From NCBI GenBank assembly GCA_942159475.1, contig OW804096.1:10651871-10715870 (forward strand): a stretch of DNA of 64,000 nt. The letters are read 5' to 3'. This stretch comes from Sthenelais limicola. Its lineage: Eukaryota > Annelida > Polychaeta > Phyllodocida > Sigalionidae. Below the pieces are notes generated by a model. The model did not search any database, had not been told where the DNA came from, and worked only from the letters and a program-made list of their open reading frames with translations. How positions within the stretch are numbered: the stretch's first letter is position 1; each line of letters begins with the position of its first letter. The position numbers were made by a program, and so were the translations under genes. Below, in pieces: positions 42,020 to 53,944 of this stretch.

Positions 42020-42257
42020 TGGGCCAGATTTTCAGAAGATGTACAATTCACCTTCACCAATCCTCTCAAATGACCTAAATTTCAGAAAAAAATAAAGTTC
42101 AAAATAAAGTTCAACCTAACCAAACAGATCGCTAGAATCAATGCAATACCGAATATACTCGAATTTACCTAGTGTTGACCAAACTACAGCCTAATTTAGC
42201 AGAATTTTACTAAATGTATACAGCTGCCAAATGTACATTTTCTGAAAATCTGACCCA
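42020..42257 (-). mobile_element. R1 MITE, subfamily A
   Basis: Full length (TGGGCCAG / CTGACCCA), flanked by TA. Confidence 0.87.
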
Positions 42258-42495
42258 TATACATAAACTTGATACATTACATAACTTTACCTCCATGTAA
42301 CCCCCCCACCCCCAACCTGATAGGAAATATCAGAGGTAACTTATAAAGGCTGTACGTCCAAGTCTTTGATATAAAGTGTATTATATAAAGTTTTCTGCTA
42401 CGCCAGGCTCCTAAATCTCACATGCTGGCCACTGAGGGAGTTAAGGAAGAAGTGATGCTAGGGATGGAGATGAATTGCTTGGGTAGTAGGGAATA

Positions 42496-42685
42496 AGGGT
42501 GAGGACTGGAAAGTGTGTACATTCGGCAGGTATATGGTAAATCCGAGTATATTCGGCATTGCAGTGATTCTAGCAGTCTGTTTGGTTACGTTGAACTGTA
42601 CTTTGAACTTTATTTTCGTCTGAAATTTGGGTTATTTGAGAGAATTGGTGAAGGTGAATTGTACATTTTCTGGCGACTTCACCCA
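42496..42685 (+). mobile_element. R1 MITE, A core with GTGAAGTCGCC ends, deleted
   Basis: The right end reads TTTTCTGGCGACTTCACCCA and the left end is a decayed complement (AGGGTGAGGACTGG), so both arms are the variant type. About 50 bp are deleted. Flanked by TA. Confidence 0.72.
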
Positions 42686-43085
42686 TAGATATTGGGATAT
42701 TGATTTTCAAATAATGATACAGGGACCCACTGCTTGACAGGCAGCCATTTTCATTCTGAGGGTTTGGACCTAGCCTAGAGTGTGTAGCAAACTTCTTAAA
42801 TGTCTCTTGCAAGTCGGGATTTTCAGAAATAATCATTTCCATCAATATTGGTACGGGGCACACCAGTTGTACACAGCTTCAATGTCGTCCCCATTGAAAG
42901 GCTATAGCTCCTTCCTGCGTGTCAGACCTGCTTTATATCAGACTAAATTGTAAGCCTGCTTAATATATTATAGGAGAAGGAAGAAGTTTATTTTTGTCAC
43001 CACCCTGGCAGGACATAGAACATGATGAATAGCACCACTTGTGTCTGCTTTACAAGGCTGTCCTACAAGTTCTGCTCTAGGTATA

Positions 43086-43322
43086 AGGGTCAGATTTTCA
43101 GAAAATGTACAATTCACCTTCACCAATCCTCTCAAATATCCCACATTTAAGACAGAAATGAGCTTCAAAATGCTGTTTAACACAACAGAACTGATACTTT
43201 AAATCAATATGATACCAAATATACTCAGATATACCCGGTATTCTTCATTTTTCAGCCTAATTTAGCAGAATTTCCTAAATGTATAGAGCTGCCAATTGTA
43301 CATTTTCTGAAATTCTGACCCA
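43086..43322 (-). mobile_element. R1 MITE, subfamily B
   Basis: Full length (AGGGTCAG / CTGACCCA), flanked by TA. Confidence 0.86.
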
Positions 43323-43424
43323 TAAGGAGAAAAGGAAAAACATTATTTCCATGCTGTCGGACATAACCGATTGACTGATAAGAGATTTGTAGAGTTGTTT
43401 CTAATTATCAAAAGTCTGCTCTAA

Positions 43425-43655
43425 TATGGGATGTGCATGTGTCCCGACATATTTTTGTTATGGTGCTTGCTGTGGGATATTTACTATAAATCTGACATAC
43501 AAGTATTTACATTTTTTATATGAAAAAAGGGGAAGATTACTTTTGCCAATTTTATATACTTTAGCTCTTATGAATAATCTATGTGAAAAATGAAGTCTGA
43601 AGTAAGATCTGAAGTAAGATTCAAGATGGTGGACAAGCTAGTCCGTTGTTAATAA
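43425..43655 (-). mobile_element. R3 element, old copy
   Basis: Recognisable by GATGTGCATGTGTCCCGACA, AATCTGACATACAAGTATTT and TTCAAGATGGTGGAC; the ends have decayed. Confidence 0.5.
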
Positions 43656-44291
43656 GAAGTTAGCGGACAATTGGTATGTCAATTAGTGTGAGTGTGTAAT
43701 CATTGATCTAAGTTCTATTAATCTAAAGTTGATAGTTTTCAGGACATTATAAATCTTAGTCACAGCTTAACCTGGTGGAAAGGATGACCTAAAATTCGGC
43801 TTGAGCCAGATTCCAAAAATATTTTTTGGTGATAGCCTTAATTGGTTCAATTCACTTCCACAGTGATTATGGTCCATGAATGAAACCAAATCATGGCAAC
43901 GATTTTCTAAAAAAAATAAAGAAGGAGAAGAAGAAGAAAAAGAGAGAAGCGAAACGATACCCAAATTAAGAAAGTGCAAATTTGGATGCGATTTCAATCA
44001 GAAATAATTGACAGTCTCAGAAAAATACAGGCATAACTGATTAATTAGAAATAAACACCAACTGTAATGAGAATCATTTGAGGATTAAATTAATGATTAT
44101 GTTCGCTTGGAGATGTTTTGGGCAATCTGATTGCCTCTTTCTCAGATTAGTTTTCAAGGTAATAATTTGTTTTTTAAATCATTCCTAATTGGAGAGAAAA
44201 TATTGAACATGTGCCATTAACCCGAACTGATCATTCAGAAGAAGCTGATTATGACTTTGATGAATCTTTATCAAATTTAGTTATTGTATTA
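43656..44291. other. No gene found
   Basis: Includes a GAAGGAGAAGAAGAAG purine patch near 43920; otherwise plain AT-rich sequence. Confidence 0.5.
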
Positions 44292-44528
44292 TGGGTCAGA
44301 TTTTCAGAAAATGTACAATTGGCAGCTGTACACATTTTGTAAACTCTGCTAAATTCGGCTTCAATCTGGTCAATACTAGTTAAATTCGAGTATATTTGGC
44401 ATTGCATTGATTGTAGCAATCTGTTTGGTTAGGTTGAACTGTATTTTGAACTTTATTTTCGTCTAAAATGTGGGTTATTTGAGAAGATTGGTGAAGTTGA
44501 ATTGTACATTTTCTGAAAATCTGACCCA
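44292..44528 (+). mobile_element. R1 MITE, subfamily A
   Basis: Full length, intact ends, flanked by TA. Confidence 0.88.
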
Positions 44529-44709
44529 TATGTTCCTCGCAGTCATAAGCTGGCTCTACATCAGTCCAGATACCACCTCTCAATACAAGTCTGCGACACC
44601 GGGTTCTCCACCATTTGATATACCATTGTGTTACTGATATATCCTATCATAGGAACCACTCAATAGAGAAATCGTCACCCACAATATCATAATCGTTTTT
44701 GACTGTATA

Positions 44710-44946
44710 TGGGTCAGATTTTCAGAAAATGTACAATTCAACTTCGCCAATCCTCTCAAATGACCCACATTTAAGACATAAATGAGCTTCAAAATGCAGT
44801 TTAACATAACAGAACTCATACTTTAAATCAGTGTGCTACCAAATATACTCAGATATGTCAGGTATTCTTCATTTTTCAGCCTAATTTAGGAGAATTTTCT
44901 AAATGTGTAGAGCTGCCAATTGTACATTTTCTGAAAATCTGACCCA
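44710..44946 (-). mobile_element. R1 MITE, subfamily B
   Basis: Full length, intact ends, flanked by TA. It lies 181 bp from the previous copy in inverted orientation. Confidence 0.88.
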
Positions 44947-45127
44947 TATAAGTGAGCTTGATAATAGAGGTATGGACTCTTTCTTGATCTTGGTCAGAAT
45001 GAGCATCCTAGTAATGATACAATAGTAAATAAATCCTGGTATTGGTGTGCCCTCCAGTGGTCTATTCTCACTAACCTAGGCCTGGCGGGGCCAGACTCTA
45101 TAGGTCTGCACCTTACATCATAAAAAA

Positions 45128-45206
45128 AGTACCCGATAGTAGCGATAGGTACTTTTCTAGTTATGATATAGCTTGCAAGCTAATCATAACTAGCAAAGTA
45201 CCCATC
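45128..45206. repeat. Inverted repeat around CTAGTTATGAT
   Basis: CTAGTTATGAT..AGCTTG pairs with CAAGCT..ATCATAACTAG with one unpaired base; outside are AAGTACCC and GGTACTTT words. Probable small MITE. Confidence 0.5.
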
Positions 45207-45560
45207 CTCTGGACGGTCCCCCTCTCTTCCCACACTTCCCCCTCTCTCTCTTTTTCTTCCTCCTCTTCTCTGTCTCTCCTACCTGTTTTTCTCTCCTACC
45301 TCATCTCTGATTCCCCCCCCCCTCTCCCTCCTCACTTCCTTGTGCTTCCCCTCCCCGCTTTCTCTCCCTCCCCTCTCTCCCTTCCCCTACATCCATTCCC
45401 TCCCCTCTTTTTCCTCCCTCGCTTCTTTCCCTCCCCTCCCCCTTTCCTATTCCCCAACCCTCTCCCTTTTCTTCACTCTCCCCCTCCTACACCCTCTTCC
45501 TCCCCTCCCCCTCTCCAATACCCCCACCCTCTCCCTCTCCTCTTCTTCACTCTCCCACTC
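45205..45560 (+). repeat. Pyrimidine-rich tract
   Basis: About 355 bp of C/T-rich sequence (CCCTCCCCTCTCTCCCTTCC-like words). Strand-asymmetric; could form triplex DNA. Frames in it are Pro/Ser/Leu low complexity. Confidence 0.85.
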
Positions 45561-45818
45561 ATCTCCATGTAGTTGAAATACAAACATGTTTTTCTGACCG
45601 TCAATGACAATCGGAGTACTCATTTCTCGAGTTTTGTATGGATATAAATTTAATAAATAGTAGTCTGGGAGCACAAGGCCCAAAATGGGGGTGTTGCTAA
45701 ACATTTTGGTTAGAGCTTGACAACACATACCACCATAAAGCATTCATACTGGCCCATAAGAAAACCCTTGTTGTCATTCTGGCATTTTGTTTATTCTATG
45801 GTTTCCATGGCAACAGAA

Positions 45819-46028
45819 GCAAAAAATGGAAATTCTAAGGTAAAATTACTTAAATGTGTTGATAAGGGCGTAAAGCAAATGGCATTTTGTGGGCTTTTTC
45901 TGGGTTTGACCTTGATAAATGTATAAATTTGGATGTCAATATATTCCCAAAATATCAAAGTATTCACACTGCTCATCTCTGACTGAGGTTCATTTAAGTA
46001 ATTTTACTTCAGAATTTCCATTTTTTGC
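45819..46028. mobile_element. 210-bp element with 38-bp inverted repeats
   Basis: GCAAAAAATGGAAATTCTAA..AAATTACTTAAATG (45819-45856) is the inverted complement of 45991-46028 with two differences. The interior begins with a word shared with the R6 tail unit (AATGTGTTGATAAGGGCG). Confidence 0.65.
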
Positions 46029-46217
46029 AATCTCTTGTGCTCCCTGACTATAGTATGAATATAGCATTAGAGAAACATGGACTTTATCGTATCATGGTAT
46101 TTTGACAAATGGCTTACCCAGTTAAGTACAAATTTTAACTTTCAATTTTCAATTTTCAAGTGCAAGTTATGACCTGTAAAACCTGGCAGAATGACATCCC
46201 CTTTCTGTAAACCTATA

Positions 46218-46453
46218 TGGGTCAGATTTTCAGAAAATGTACAATAAGCAGCTATACACATTTAGTTAGTTCTGCTAAATTAGGCTTCAATTTGGCCAAT
46301 ACTAGGTAAATTCGAGTATATTTGGCATTGCATTGATTCTAGCAATCTGTTGGGTTAGGTTGAACTGTATTTTGAACTTAATTTTCGTCTAAAATGTGGG
46401 TTATTTGAGAAGATTGTGAAGTTGAATTGAACATTTTCTGAAAATCTGACCCA
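46218..46453 (+). mobile_element. R1 MITE, subfamily A
   Basis: Full length; flanks TA at left and TG at right. Right inner repeat decayed to TTGAACATTTTC. Confidence 0.86.
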
Positions 46454-47306
46454 TGTAACAAATACAATAATTATATGTATTACTATCACATAGTTTTAGT
46501 GTGCACATGAAAGCCTCCTAATGCGTTTAATATTGTTGCTATTACATCTATTCCATTTGAGTATTCTGACCTGAATGTAAATCATCCCTGCACTTGATAC
46601 GGTCCCTGTCCATATCTAATATCAGGTAATTAAATCGGATAGCTTGCACTCCTAAATCAATTTCTCAGGATGTTCAAATCTTGCTTCGTTCCAGGGGGGG
46701 AACAGTTGAAAAATAATGTTTGCGTGAACGCTAATTAGTGCCTAATTAGGAGCTAATTAAGGGAGAATGAGCAATCAGAACTGGTCGCTCTAGAGCTGTA
46801 TTTAAAATAGGGGCTAGGGTGTGTCGGGGGGCGGGGGGGGGGGGGGGGGCGGGGGGAAGGAGGGAGGTAGTTAGGCAGGTTATCATTAGGGGAGGATACG
46901 ATACCTGAAACCATCTACAAAAAGAATAGATTATGAGCTCGACTAAAAGTGAAATTTACTCCAAGTAAATTACTAAAGTAATTTAGTATTGTTACATTAC
47001 GTTTTAATTATAGAAATTTCAATTACAATACTTATACTTTCAATAATAAGGTATCAAAATAATATGTTCATATTTCTAAGGATTTAAACTGGGAAAATTA
47101 CTACAATAGAATATATAGAGATAATGAAATGGAAGGCGAGGAGGAAGATGAAACCATTTAGAAAACAGGCACCACCTTCCTACAATTCCATAAAAAAATC
47201 CATATCTAGAATATTGTTTTATTTAAACTATATTCACTACTGCCATTCAGAGTGGTATGTGAGATGCGGAAGGATAGGGTACAGACAACAAATACTTTCA
47301 CATACA
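46454..47306. other. No gene found
   Basis: Contains the G-run at 46825-46868 and repeated CTAATTAG words near 46730-46760. Confidence 0.5.
46825..46868 (+). repeat. G-run with G-quadruplex potential
   Basis: A stretch of about 35 bases that is almost all G, broken by two C, followed by GGAAGGAGGGAGG. Assembly length may be unreliable here. Confidence 0.8.
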
Positions 47307-47543
47307 CGGGTCAGATTTTCAGAAAATGCACAATTCAACTTCGCCAATCTTCTCAAATAACCCAAATTTCAGACAAAAATAATGTTCAAAATACAGTACA
47401 ATCTAACCAAACAGGTTTTTAGTATCAGTGCAATGCCGAATATACTCGAATTTACCTAGTATTGACCAAATTGCAGCCTAATTTAGCAGAATTTACTAAA
47501 TGTGTGCAGCTGTCAATTGTACATTTTTCGAAAATCTGACCCA
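47307..47543 (-). mobile_element. R1 MITE, subfamily A
   Basis: Left end CGGGTCAG, right end CTGACCCA; flanked by CA on both sides, a non-TA duplication. Confidence 0.84.
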
Positions 47544-47687
47544 CATGGTCTATTCACTGCCTGTATAAATATCTGTGTACTGACCATCAAATAATAATCA
47601 ACATTGGATGAAAGCAGATTTCTAAATTTACCTCTACAAATCCTATCACTACCAATGACATCATACCACCGATCTTCCTCTCCCATA

Positions 47688-47916
47688 CGGGTCAGATTTT
47701 CAGATGATGTATAATTCACCTTCACCAATTCTCTCAAATAACTCAAATTTAAGACTAAAATCAGGTTCAAAATACTGTTCAACATAACCAAACAGACTGT
47801 TTGAATCAAGGCAATACCAAATACAATCATATATACCTAGTGTTGATGACTTTTCAGTCCAAATTTATGAAATATGTTGATCTGCCAATTGTACATTTTT
47901 ATCAAAATCTGACCCA
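47688..47916 (-). mobile_element. R1 MITE, subfamily C
   Basis: Subfamily C mixes features of A and B: core GTTGAACAGTATTTTGAAC with CAAACAGTCTGTTTGG. Flanked by TA. It serves as the empty-site reference for the insertion at 63.7 kb. Confidence 0.8.
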
Positions 47917-48011
47917 TATCTACATAAAGCTGCACTCTCAGTTAACGTTGATCACAATCTCAATAGTTTCTCCGTTTATTGCATTCTTTTCCAACCCATC
48001 AAAAGGTCATT

Positions 48012-48421
48012 TGTGATGTGTTTTAGAGAAATGAGTCATAAGTCGCAAAATTTATATTTTTCATAGTGTTTTTTCAGAGGATCCCTTTATTGAAATGTTC
48101 TGATATTTGGAGAGTTTAACACTTATAGTCATATACATCTATGTAACAAGTTTTGGGACATTGTATCAAAAATATCCTTGTATTTTGAAGGCATTTGTAT
48201 GGACTATATTTAGTTACTTTATTGATAATTACCAATCCAGAAACATTGCAAACTATTTTTTTCCAAAAATAAAAATATCAAATTTAGAATATAGAAATAC
48301 TTATTAGATGTCCTACTGTTTACTATCATTAAAATCAGCTTGATCTCCTCTTTTCAAATATGGTGTTATCTCAAAATCCATATTTTGCGACTTATGACTC
48401 ATTTTCCTAAAACGGATCACA
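48012..48421. mobile_element. R2 element, full length
   Basis: Inverted relative to the 24-kb copy, with TTACTTTATTGATAATTACC in the body. Ends TGTGATGTGTTTTAGAGAAA and CCTAAAACGGATCACA. Confidence 0.78.
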
Positions 48422-48574
48422 ATTTTGACCAAAATCTTGGAGGAGTTTGTACAGTTGTTTTGTTACAGGAGTATTAAAACATCCTCATTTATATTTGGAG
48501 GTCCCGCCTAAGTCTCTTTCTTACGATGACTTTACATATTATCGCCCATCGCCGACCGTTATCCCTTGGTCAAT

Positions 48575-49020
48575 AGGGGATTTGCATAACCGCCATTTTG
48601 AATATTGATTCCCATGGAATTATGGGACTAATGGTACAGTCTAAAATCTATAGAAAACATGCCATGTTCAGCATTAAATATGTATCAATACTCTAATGTA
48701 ATTATCCATGTGGCACTCACTGGAAGAGCTGGCACGCCAGATTTGAACAACCACCATTATTTTGAGAAATTCGACAATAAAAGAATATTTGAATTGAATT
48801 GAATTGAATGTGTATATATGTTTCCATATCACAAGCCTCCATCTTTCCCATGATGCATTTGGTTTTCATAGATCATGTATAAAAGCTCTGATATTGGTGA
48901 AAACCTTATCGCATTTTTTTTTATAAAAATGCTGCCAAATATTTGTAAGTCAGATTTCATCCGAATCCATCCCAGAATGCACTGTGACAGACATGCGCAG
49001 TGGCACATGCAAATCCCCTA
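48575..49020 (+). mobile_element. R3 element carrying an R11 retroposon
   Basis: Ends AGGGGATTTGCATAACCGCC and GGCACATGCAAATCCCCT. A 95-bp R11 insert lies at 48713-48807 between ATGTG repeats. Confidence 0.78.
48713..48807 (+). mobile_element. R11 retroposon nested in R3
   Basis: GCACTCACTGGAAGAGCTGG, CTGGCACGCCAG hairpin, ACAATAAAAGAATATTTGAA and a (TTGAA)n tail. ATGTG at both ends is a possible short target duplication; R3 continues correctly after it. Confidence 0.68.
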
Positions 49021-49830
49021 GTGTCCGTCCAATTCTTGTATTTACATATAACAGTTGCAGGCTATTGATGAATCCAGTCCTATAAGTCATAATATGAGGG
49101 AATTCGGGGAGATCTATTTTGTTGTAGACCTGAGAAGGCAACCTTAATTGACTCCAAAATACCTGCATGTAAATCTACCAACCACTCTAAGTACAAATCC
49201 TCAGATCAGATAAGAATGGTATGTCAGCCTACTATGCAAATCGGTTTCCTGGCTTAGATCTCGGCGTTTTAATGGGAATATAAGGACATTTTGCGGTCTT
49301 AACGGAATTATGATGGCACTTTGTGGTTTGAGGCGAGAGGCTTTCCCTTCGTTTGACGGGACTTTCTCAACTTTGGGCCTAGACTGCAACTGAGACATAC
49401 CCTTAAACAAGTTGCCAATGTTACAAATTATTGATGTTTACTAAGGCCGAGCAACTCCTCAATCTCTACTTTCCCAACTGGTCCCTATCACTGACAATAT
49501 ACTGGTCTGTGCTACTGGAAATAGGCTTTTAATGGAGTAATATACCCCAGTCTCACTTAATATGTATAGATGGCGCTCCTAGAAGCCCCAGATCTTGACC
49601 TTTCTTGGCTTTTAAAGAGAGTGTCGCGGAAATGGACTTCAGGTTTTGCGACAGACAAATGTCTGATTTAAGTAGTGGGTGACATCGGGTGAAATATGTG
49701 CTCTTCGTAGGTACGTGGGTAACCCATAGTTTAGGCCTTGAGGGATTTCTTATAGGGAGATGTGTCCAACTGGTCTACTGCGCATTGCCTTTGCGCATCC
49801 TTACAAGAACAGCCTTCAGAACCTTGTAGG
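49021..49830. other. No gene found
   Basis: Unique sequence of moderate GC; short frames only. Confidence 0.5.
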
Positions 49831-50067
49831 TGGGTCATATTTTCTGAAAATGTACAATTAGCAGCTGTACACATTTGTTAAATTTTGCAAACTTAGGTTG
49901 CAATTTGGTCAATACTTGGTAAATTCGAGTGTATTCGGCATTGCATTGATTCTATCAATCTGTTTGGTTGGGTTGAACTGTGTTTTGAACTTTATTTTGG
50001 TCTGAAATATGGGTCATTTGAGAAGATTGGCGAAGTTGAATTGAACATTTTCTGAAAATCCGACCCA
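49831..50067 (+). mobile_element. R1 MITE, subfamily A
   Basis: Full length (TGGGTCAT / CCGACCCA), flanked by GG on both sides, a non-TA duplication. Confidence 0.84.
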
Positions 50068-50544
50068 GGTATCCTGCCTGACTGATTGTCTTGATGTTGA
50101 ACAACGCGACGCTGTTGGCTTTTCTACATCATTTATTCACTTTTTTTTTCATTCAAAAATAACATAACGTTTGTTGTTATCGACGTGTATTCAATGTTCT
50201 TAATTGTAGTGTTTTTGTAAATGTAAGAATCAGCAAATTCTGAGAAATATGTTTCTGTCTGAATGAGAATTAAAAATATACAATACTGTTGGCAATCGTC
50301 AATTTTCTACACATGCAATTGGATGTCATATGATACAAATTTAGCAGGAACAAAAACGTTTGTTGCAGGGGTAAACAAAAAGTTGTGTTGATCTGAACTT
50401 GACAGTTTCACCCAAATTCAATAACAACTGAGCATCATCAAAGATAATAATTATAATAATAAACAACAAATACATCGTTGATATCGAACATCGTGGTCCA
50501 AACATCTAAACTTATGATAACAAGATTATAACAGAAACAAGGGT
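50068..50544. other. No gene found
   Basis: AT-rich, many A-runs; no structure seen. Confidence 0.5.
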
Positions 50545-50752
50545 GGTCCTGGGTAAGACCTTAAAGCGACTTTCTGTCTCTTTTCTCTGTCTCTCTCTCC
50601 CTTCTTCTCTATCTCTATTTCCTGGGTATGATCATAAACTGCCTCCCTCTCAGCTCTTCCACCCTTGATATAACCATATTAAATGTGTTGATAAGGGCTA
50701 TATATAGCCATATCCCATAAATAGCAACGATTCTCATTCACTCACTCACTCT
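50545..50752 (+). mobile_element. R6 copy with one tail unit
   Basis: Starts GGTCCTGGGTAAGACCTTAA, one head unit, one decayed tail unit (CCATATTAAATGTGTTGATA), ending CACTCACTCACT. No target duplication seen. Confidence 0.65.
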
Positions 50753-51047
50753 AACATAAAGTATATCAAATCAATATCTTCCAAAAGGTTAAAATAAGAA
50801 GTCCTTCTAATCTAAAGGTTTCCTCAAATAATGGCAAAACACTGTCACATTAGCTTCTCTAGAACTGGTTTATGCACAAAGAAGCTTCAATAGTACATAG
50901 CTTCAACAAGATTAGGATTTGTCCTTGATTCATTTAATGCTCTTGGCACGAATCCTCTTTGTAAACAAAAACGCCCACTACCTTTAGCTTCATAACATGT
51001 TTGTATCTTCCATTTTTGCCCGTCCTTATTGTTCAGAATATGAGATT

Positions 51048-51284
51048 TGGTTCAGATTTTCAGAAAATGTACAATTGGCAGCTCTATACATTTAATAAAT
51101 TCTGCTAAATCTGGCTGAAAAATGAAGAATACCGGGAATATCTGAGTATATTTGGTATCACATTGATTCAAAGTATCGGTACTGTTATGTTAAACTGCAT
51201 TTTGAACCTGATTTTTGTCCTAAATTTGTGTTATTTGAGAGGATTGGTGAAGTTGAATTGTATATTTCCTGAAAATCTGACCCA
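51048..51284 (+). mobile_element. R1 MITE, B-like
   Basis: Full length; core AAACTGCATTTTGAACCTG, the same word that builds the 56.7-kb minisatellite. Flanks TT and TA. Confidence 0.84.
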
Positions 51285-53008
51285 TATAAGCATGTTCCAT
51301 ATTGTGGGCCACTGCATTGTGTGTGCAACTATACCTACATGTGCATGCCATTGTATTTACTGGGACAATGTCTATGCAGTGATTGGTATCATTATAAAAA
51401 TGAGTTATATTAATTATCTATGCTCGAAGTGTTTTGGAGAGTATAGGACAATGAAGTCTATTGAGGGTTACTCCACCAGTGTGATATCCAGGGATTGGTG
51501 TTATCATCGATGTCAGAACCATTATGGAGAGACAGATTTGGAATAAAAAAAAATACTATAAAAATATCTGGTAGAAGTATCTAGGATAGAGGAGGACAAT
51601 GAACAACTTGAGCACCGGTAGTGGCGAGAATCAAGTCTTCTCGTAATTCTGTGAGAGCTACACAATGCTTCACGCCGCTTTCTTTGAGACGGCAAGCGAG
51701 TTCCGCTAGCAGGTAGCGTTGCAACGGTTACTATTCTCAGAATATCAATTCTTGATTTTACAACTCTTTATGCTGCCTATCAAGAACATTTCTTTTACCG
51801 ATATCCCTTTCAAGAGAACTTTTAATTTCAACACATTCTGTCCATGAAGTCCGTAGGAAAGGGTAAAAGTGTGAGCGAAATCATACAGACCTCCGCCCCC
51901 ATAGGGTCCCATATTAAAACCCCCAAGTTAACACTCCTGTTTCTACATGATAACAATGAGACATTGTTTCGCCCTCAACACATGTGATACTTACAATATC
52001 AAACGTGGTGTCAATGAAAGCGATTATTATCCCCAAAGTTTACTATGGAGCTCTATGGGACATGCACCAAATACCGCTCAAAAGTCAGCCCCTGGTTAGC
52101 AGCGCCACCTGCAATTACATGACTTTCCGTCTCAAAGAATAGCATCAATGTCACTCAACTTCCCAACATGATAATCAGGTTAACGCCATATGGTACATCA
52201 ATCCATCAATTCAATCAGGGGGATGACAGGAAAGCCATAAACACTAATACAAAAACAATGTGACTTTCCTCAGGTTTAGTTTTTCTTATATTTTTTCACC
52301 TACTCTAACAAAGATCATTGATATAATTATATTGTATTCATAAGTAATAACAACTTGTCATTAATGCTGGTTTCATTTCTGCATGGTAGAATATTACTGG
52401 AGAGAGTGTTGTTAAGGCTAGATATGTCTTAGGTGACTAATGTAAATGGAATTAGACCTGCACTGGATCCAAGCTATGAAGGTCACATCGAAGATCTTAT
52501 ATTCCTATTTAAGATGATTTTCTTTACTATCGGGCAATGGGCCCATTCCGCTATATGTGCAGTAAACCACCGTTAGTGCCCTTGTAACTCACTCATGTTA
52601 TAGGTTAGATTGCACTATACAATGTTTTCTGAGACTAGCCTGAGAAACCTCTATGCACTCTCTTATCATAAAGCCCTCCTTATAGTAAATGTACAATGGT
52701 GCTAAGGGTCCTTTGAGACAAGATCTGTATGTTGCAACAGGCTCAATATGAGTTAACCAAGATGGTTACATAATAGCTACATACATTTACCAAGAAAATC
52801 TTTATTAGATTAATCTGAGTATTCTACACCCTATAAATCGTCCATGTCGGTGTCCATTTTGCAATGTTACCACCTACTTAAGGTCTTAATGTGTTGAATA
52901 GGGGATATGCACGTGTAATTGTGCATGTCAGTTACAGGGGATGGTTGAATGAATTCAATAAAATCAGAAATAGCAATATATAGGTCTAAATATATTCATC
53001 AGAAATAA
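51285..53008. other. Longest stretch with no assigned element
   Basis: About 1.7 kb with only a weak R3 fragment (52905). 51590-51740 is GC-balanced with short inverted words (CGTTGCAACG). No ORF above 70 codons except one that starts inside R1. Function unknown. Confidence 0.45.
52905..52985 (-). mobile_element. R3 fragment
   Basis: AATAGGGGATATGCACGTG and GTGCATGTCAGTTACAGGGG resemble the GCGCATG arm; no other arm. Confidence 0.4.
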
Positions 53009-53118
53009 GGGCCTATTCCACTAAGCCGATTCTCATGCAATTCTCACAGAATATAGTGCAAAAGAGTCCTCTGAAGCGCAAAATCGCATGCGAATGGACT
53101 TAGTAGACTAGGCCCTTT
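53009..53118. mobile_element. R4 element
   Basis: Starts AGGGCCTATTCCACTAAGCC and ends TTAGTAGACTAGGCCCTTT. The core is inverted relative to the next copy. Confidence 0.75.
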
Positions 53119-53463
53119 TCAGCAAAGTTCTTGCTGACACTATCATTGGTGTAACTACATTTAAGATTTCAATTGTTGATACTTGATAGACTTAAACTGA
53201 TCCCGATATATTCTTTACTGTTGCTGATGTATTGTCTTTCTTTTTGTAGGTGAGGCATTACTCATTGTCATATATGTGCAACAGGACTGGTAGGTAAAGT
53301 TAAACCTATTGTACTCTTTAAATCATTTTATCTCTCAATTGTGAAACATAATATCTTACTATAGACCGCTGATATCCTCACTAGTTTCTTTGAAGGAATC
53401 GATTTGTTTCTAGTTCATCTCTTATCGCTGGTCTTCCTCTACCTCCTATAATCTTTATAATAT

Positions 53464-53528
53464 ATTATAGCATTAATACCCCAGGTTTTGGATGGTCTAA
53501 GTGGTCTGTTGCCTGGTGGACAATTCGA
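53464..53528. repeat. Dispersed repeat shared with 21216-21272
   Basis: TAGCATTAATACCCCAGGTT and TGGTCTGTTGCCTGGTGGAC; about 60 bp match. Confidence 0.65.
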
Positions 53529-53624
53529 GGGGCATACCAGACTGTTTATTTCATCTTGTCTACCTATGGAGTAGTAAACTACCAACTATTATAATTGTTA
53601 CCTGGATGTATTAAACTAATTTAA

Positions 53625-53733
53625 AGGTGCTAGTCCACTAAGCCGATTCTCATGCGATTTTGGCCACAGAGGTCTCTTTTACACTAAATTATGTGAGAAT
53701 CGTATGAAAATCGGCTTAGTGGACTAGGCCCTT
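53625..53733. mobile_element. R4 element
   Basis: Starts AGGTGCTAGTCCACTAAGCC and ends TTAGTGGACTAGGCCCTTAA; full palindromic arms. Confidence 0.75.
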
Positions 53734-53944
53734 AACTTGTATACCTGGCCATCCACCAGCTGTTTGATGCCCGTTAGCTGTCCCTAGGTTAATTCTTATA
53801 GATAGTTTCCTCCTGTAGCTCCTATGTTATCGTATTGCTATTCATTGTTGAGAGATAAAGCATGTCTGCAACGTGCACATAATACCAATATGTCTTTACC
53901 ATGCACCTCACAGCAGTCAGTCACACTCTCACAAAGCTTCTATA

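Noticed and set aside
45340..45576. Two overlapping 76-78-codon ORFs
   Set aside because: Pyrimidine tract translated in two frames; Pro/Ser/Leu-rich artefact.
51163..51546. 127-codon ORF starting in R1
   Set aside because: Its first 40 codons are R1 sequence, which yields similar accidental frames at other copies.
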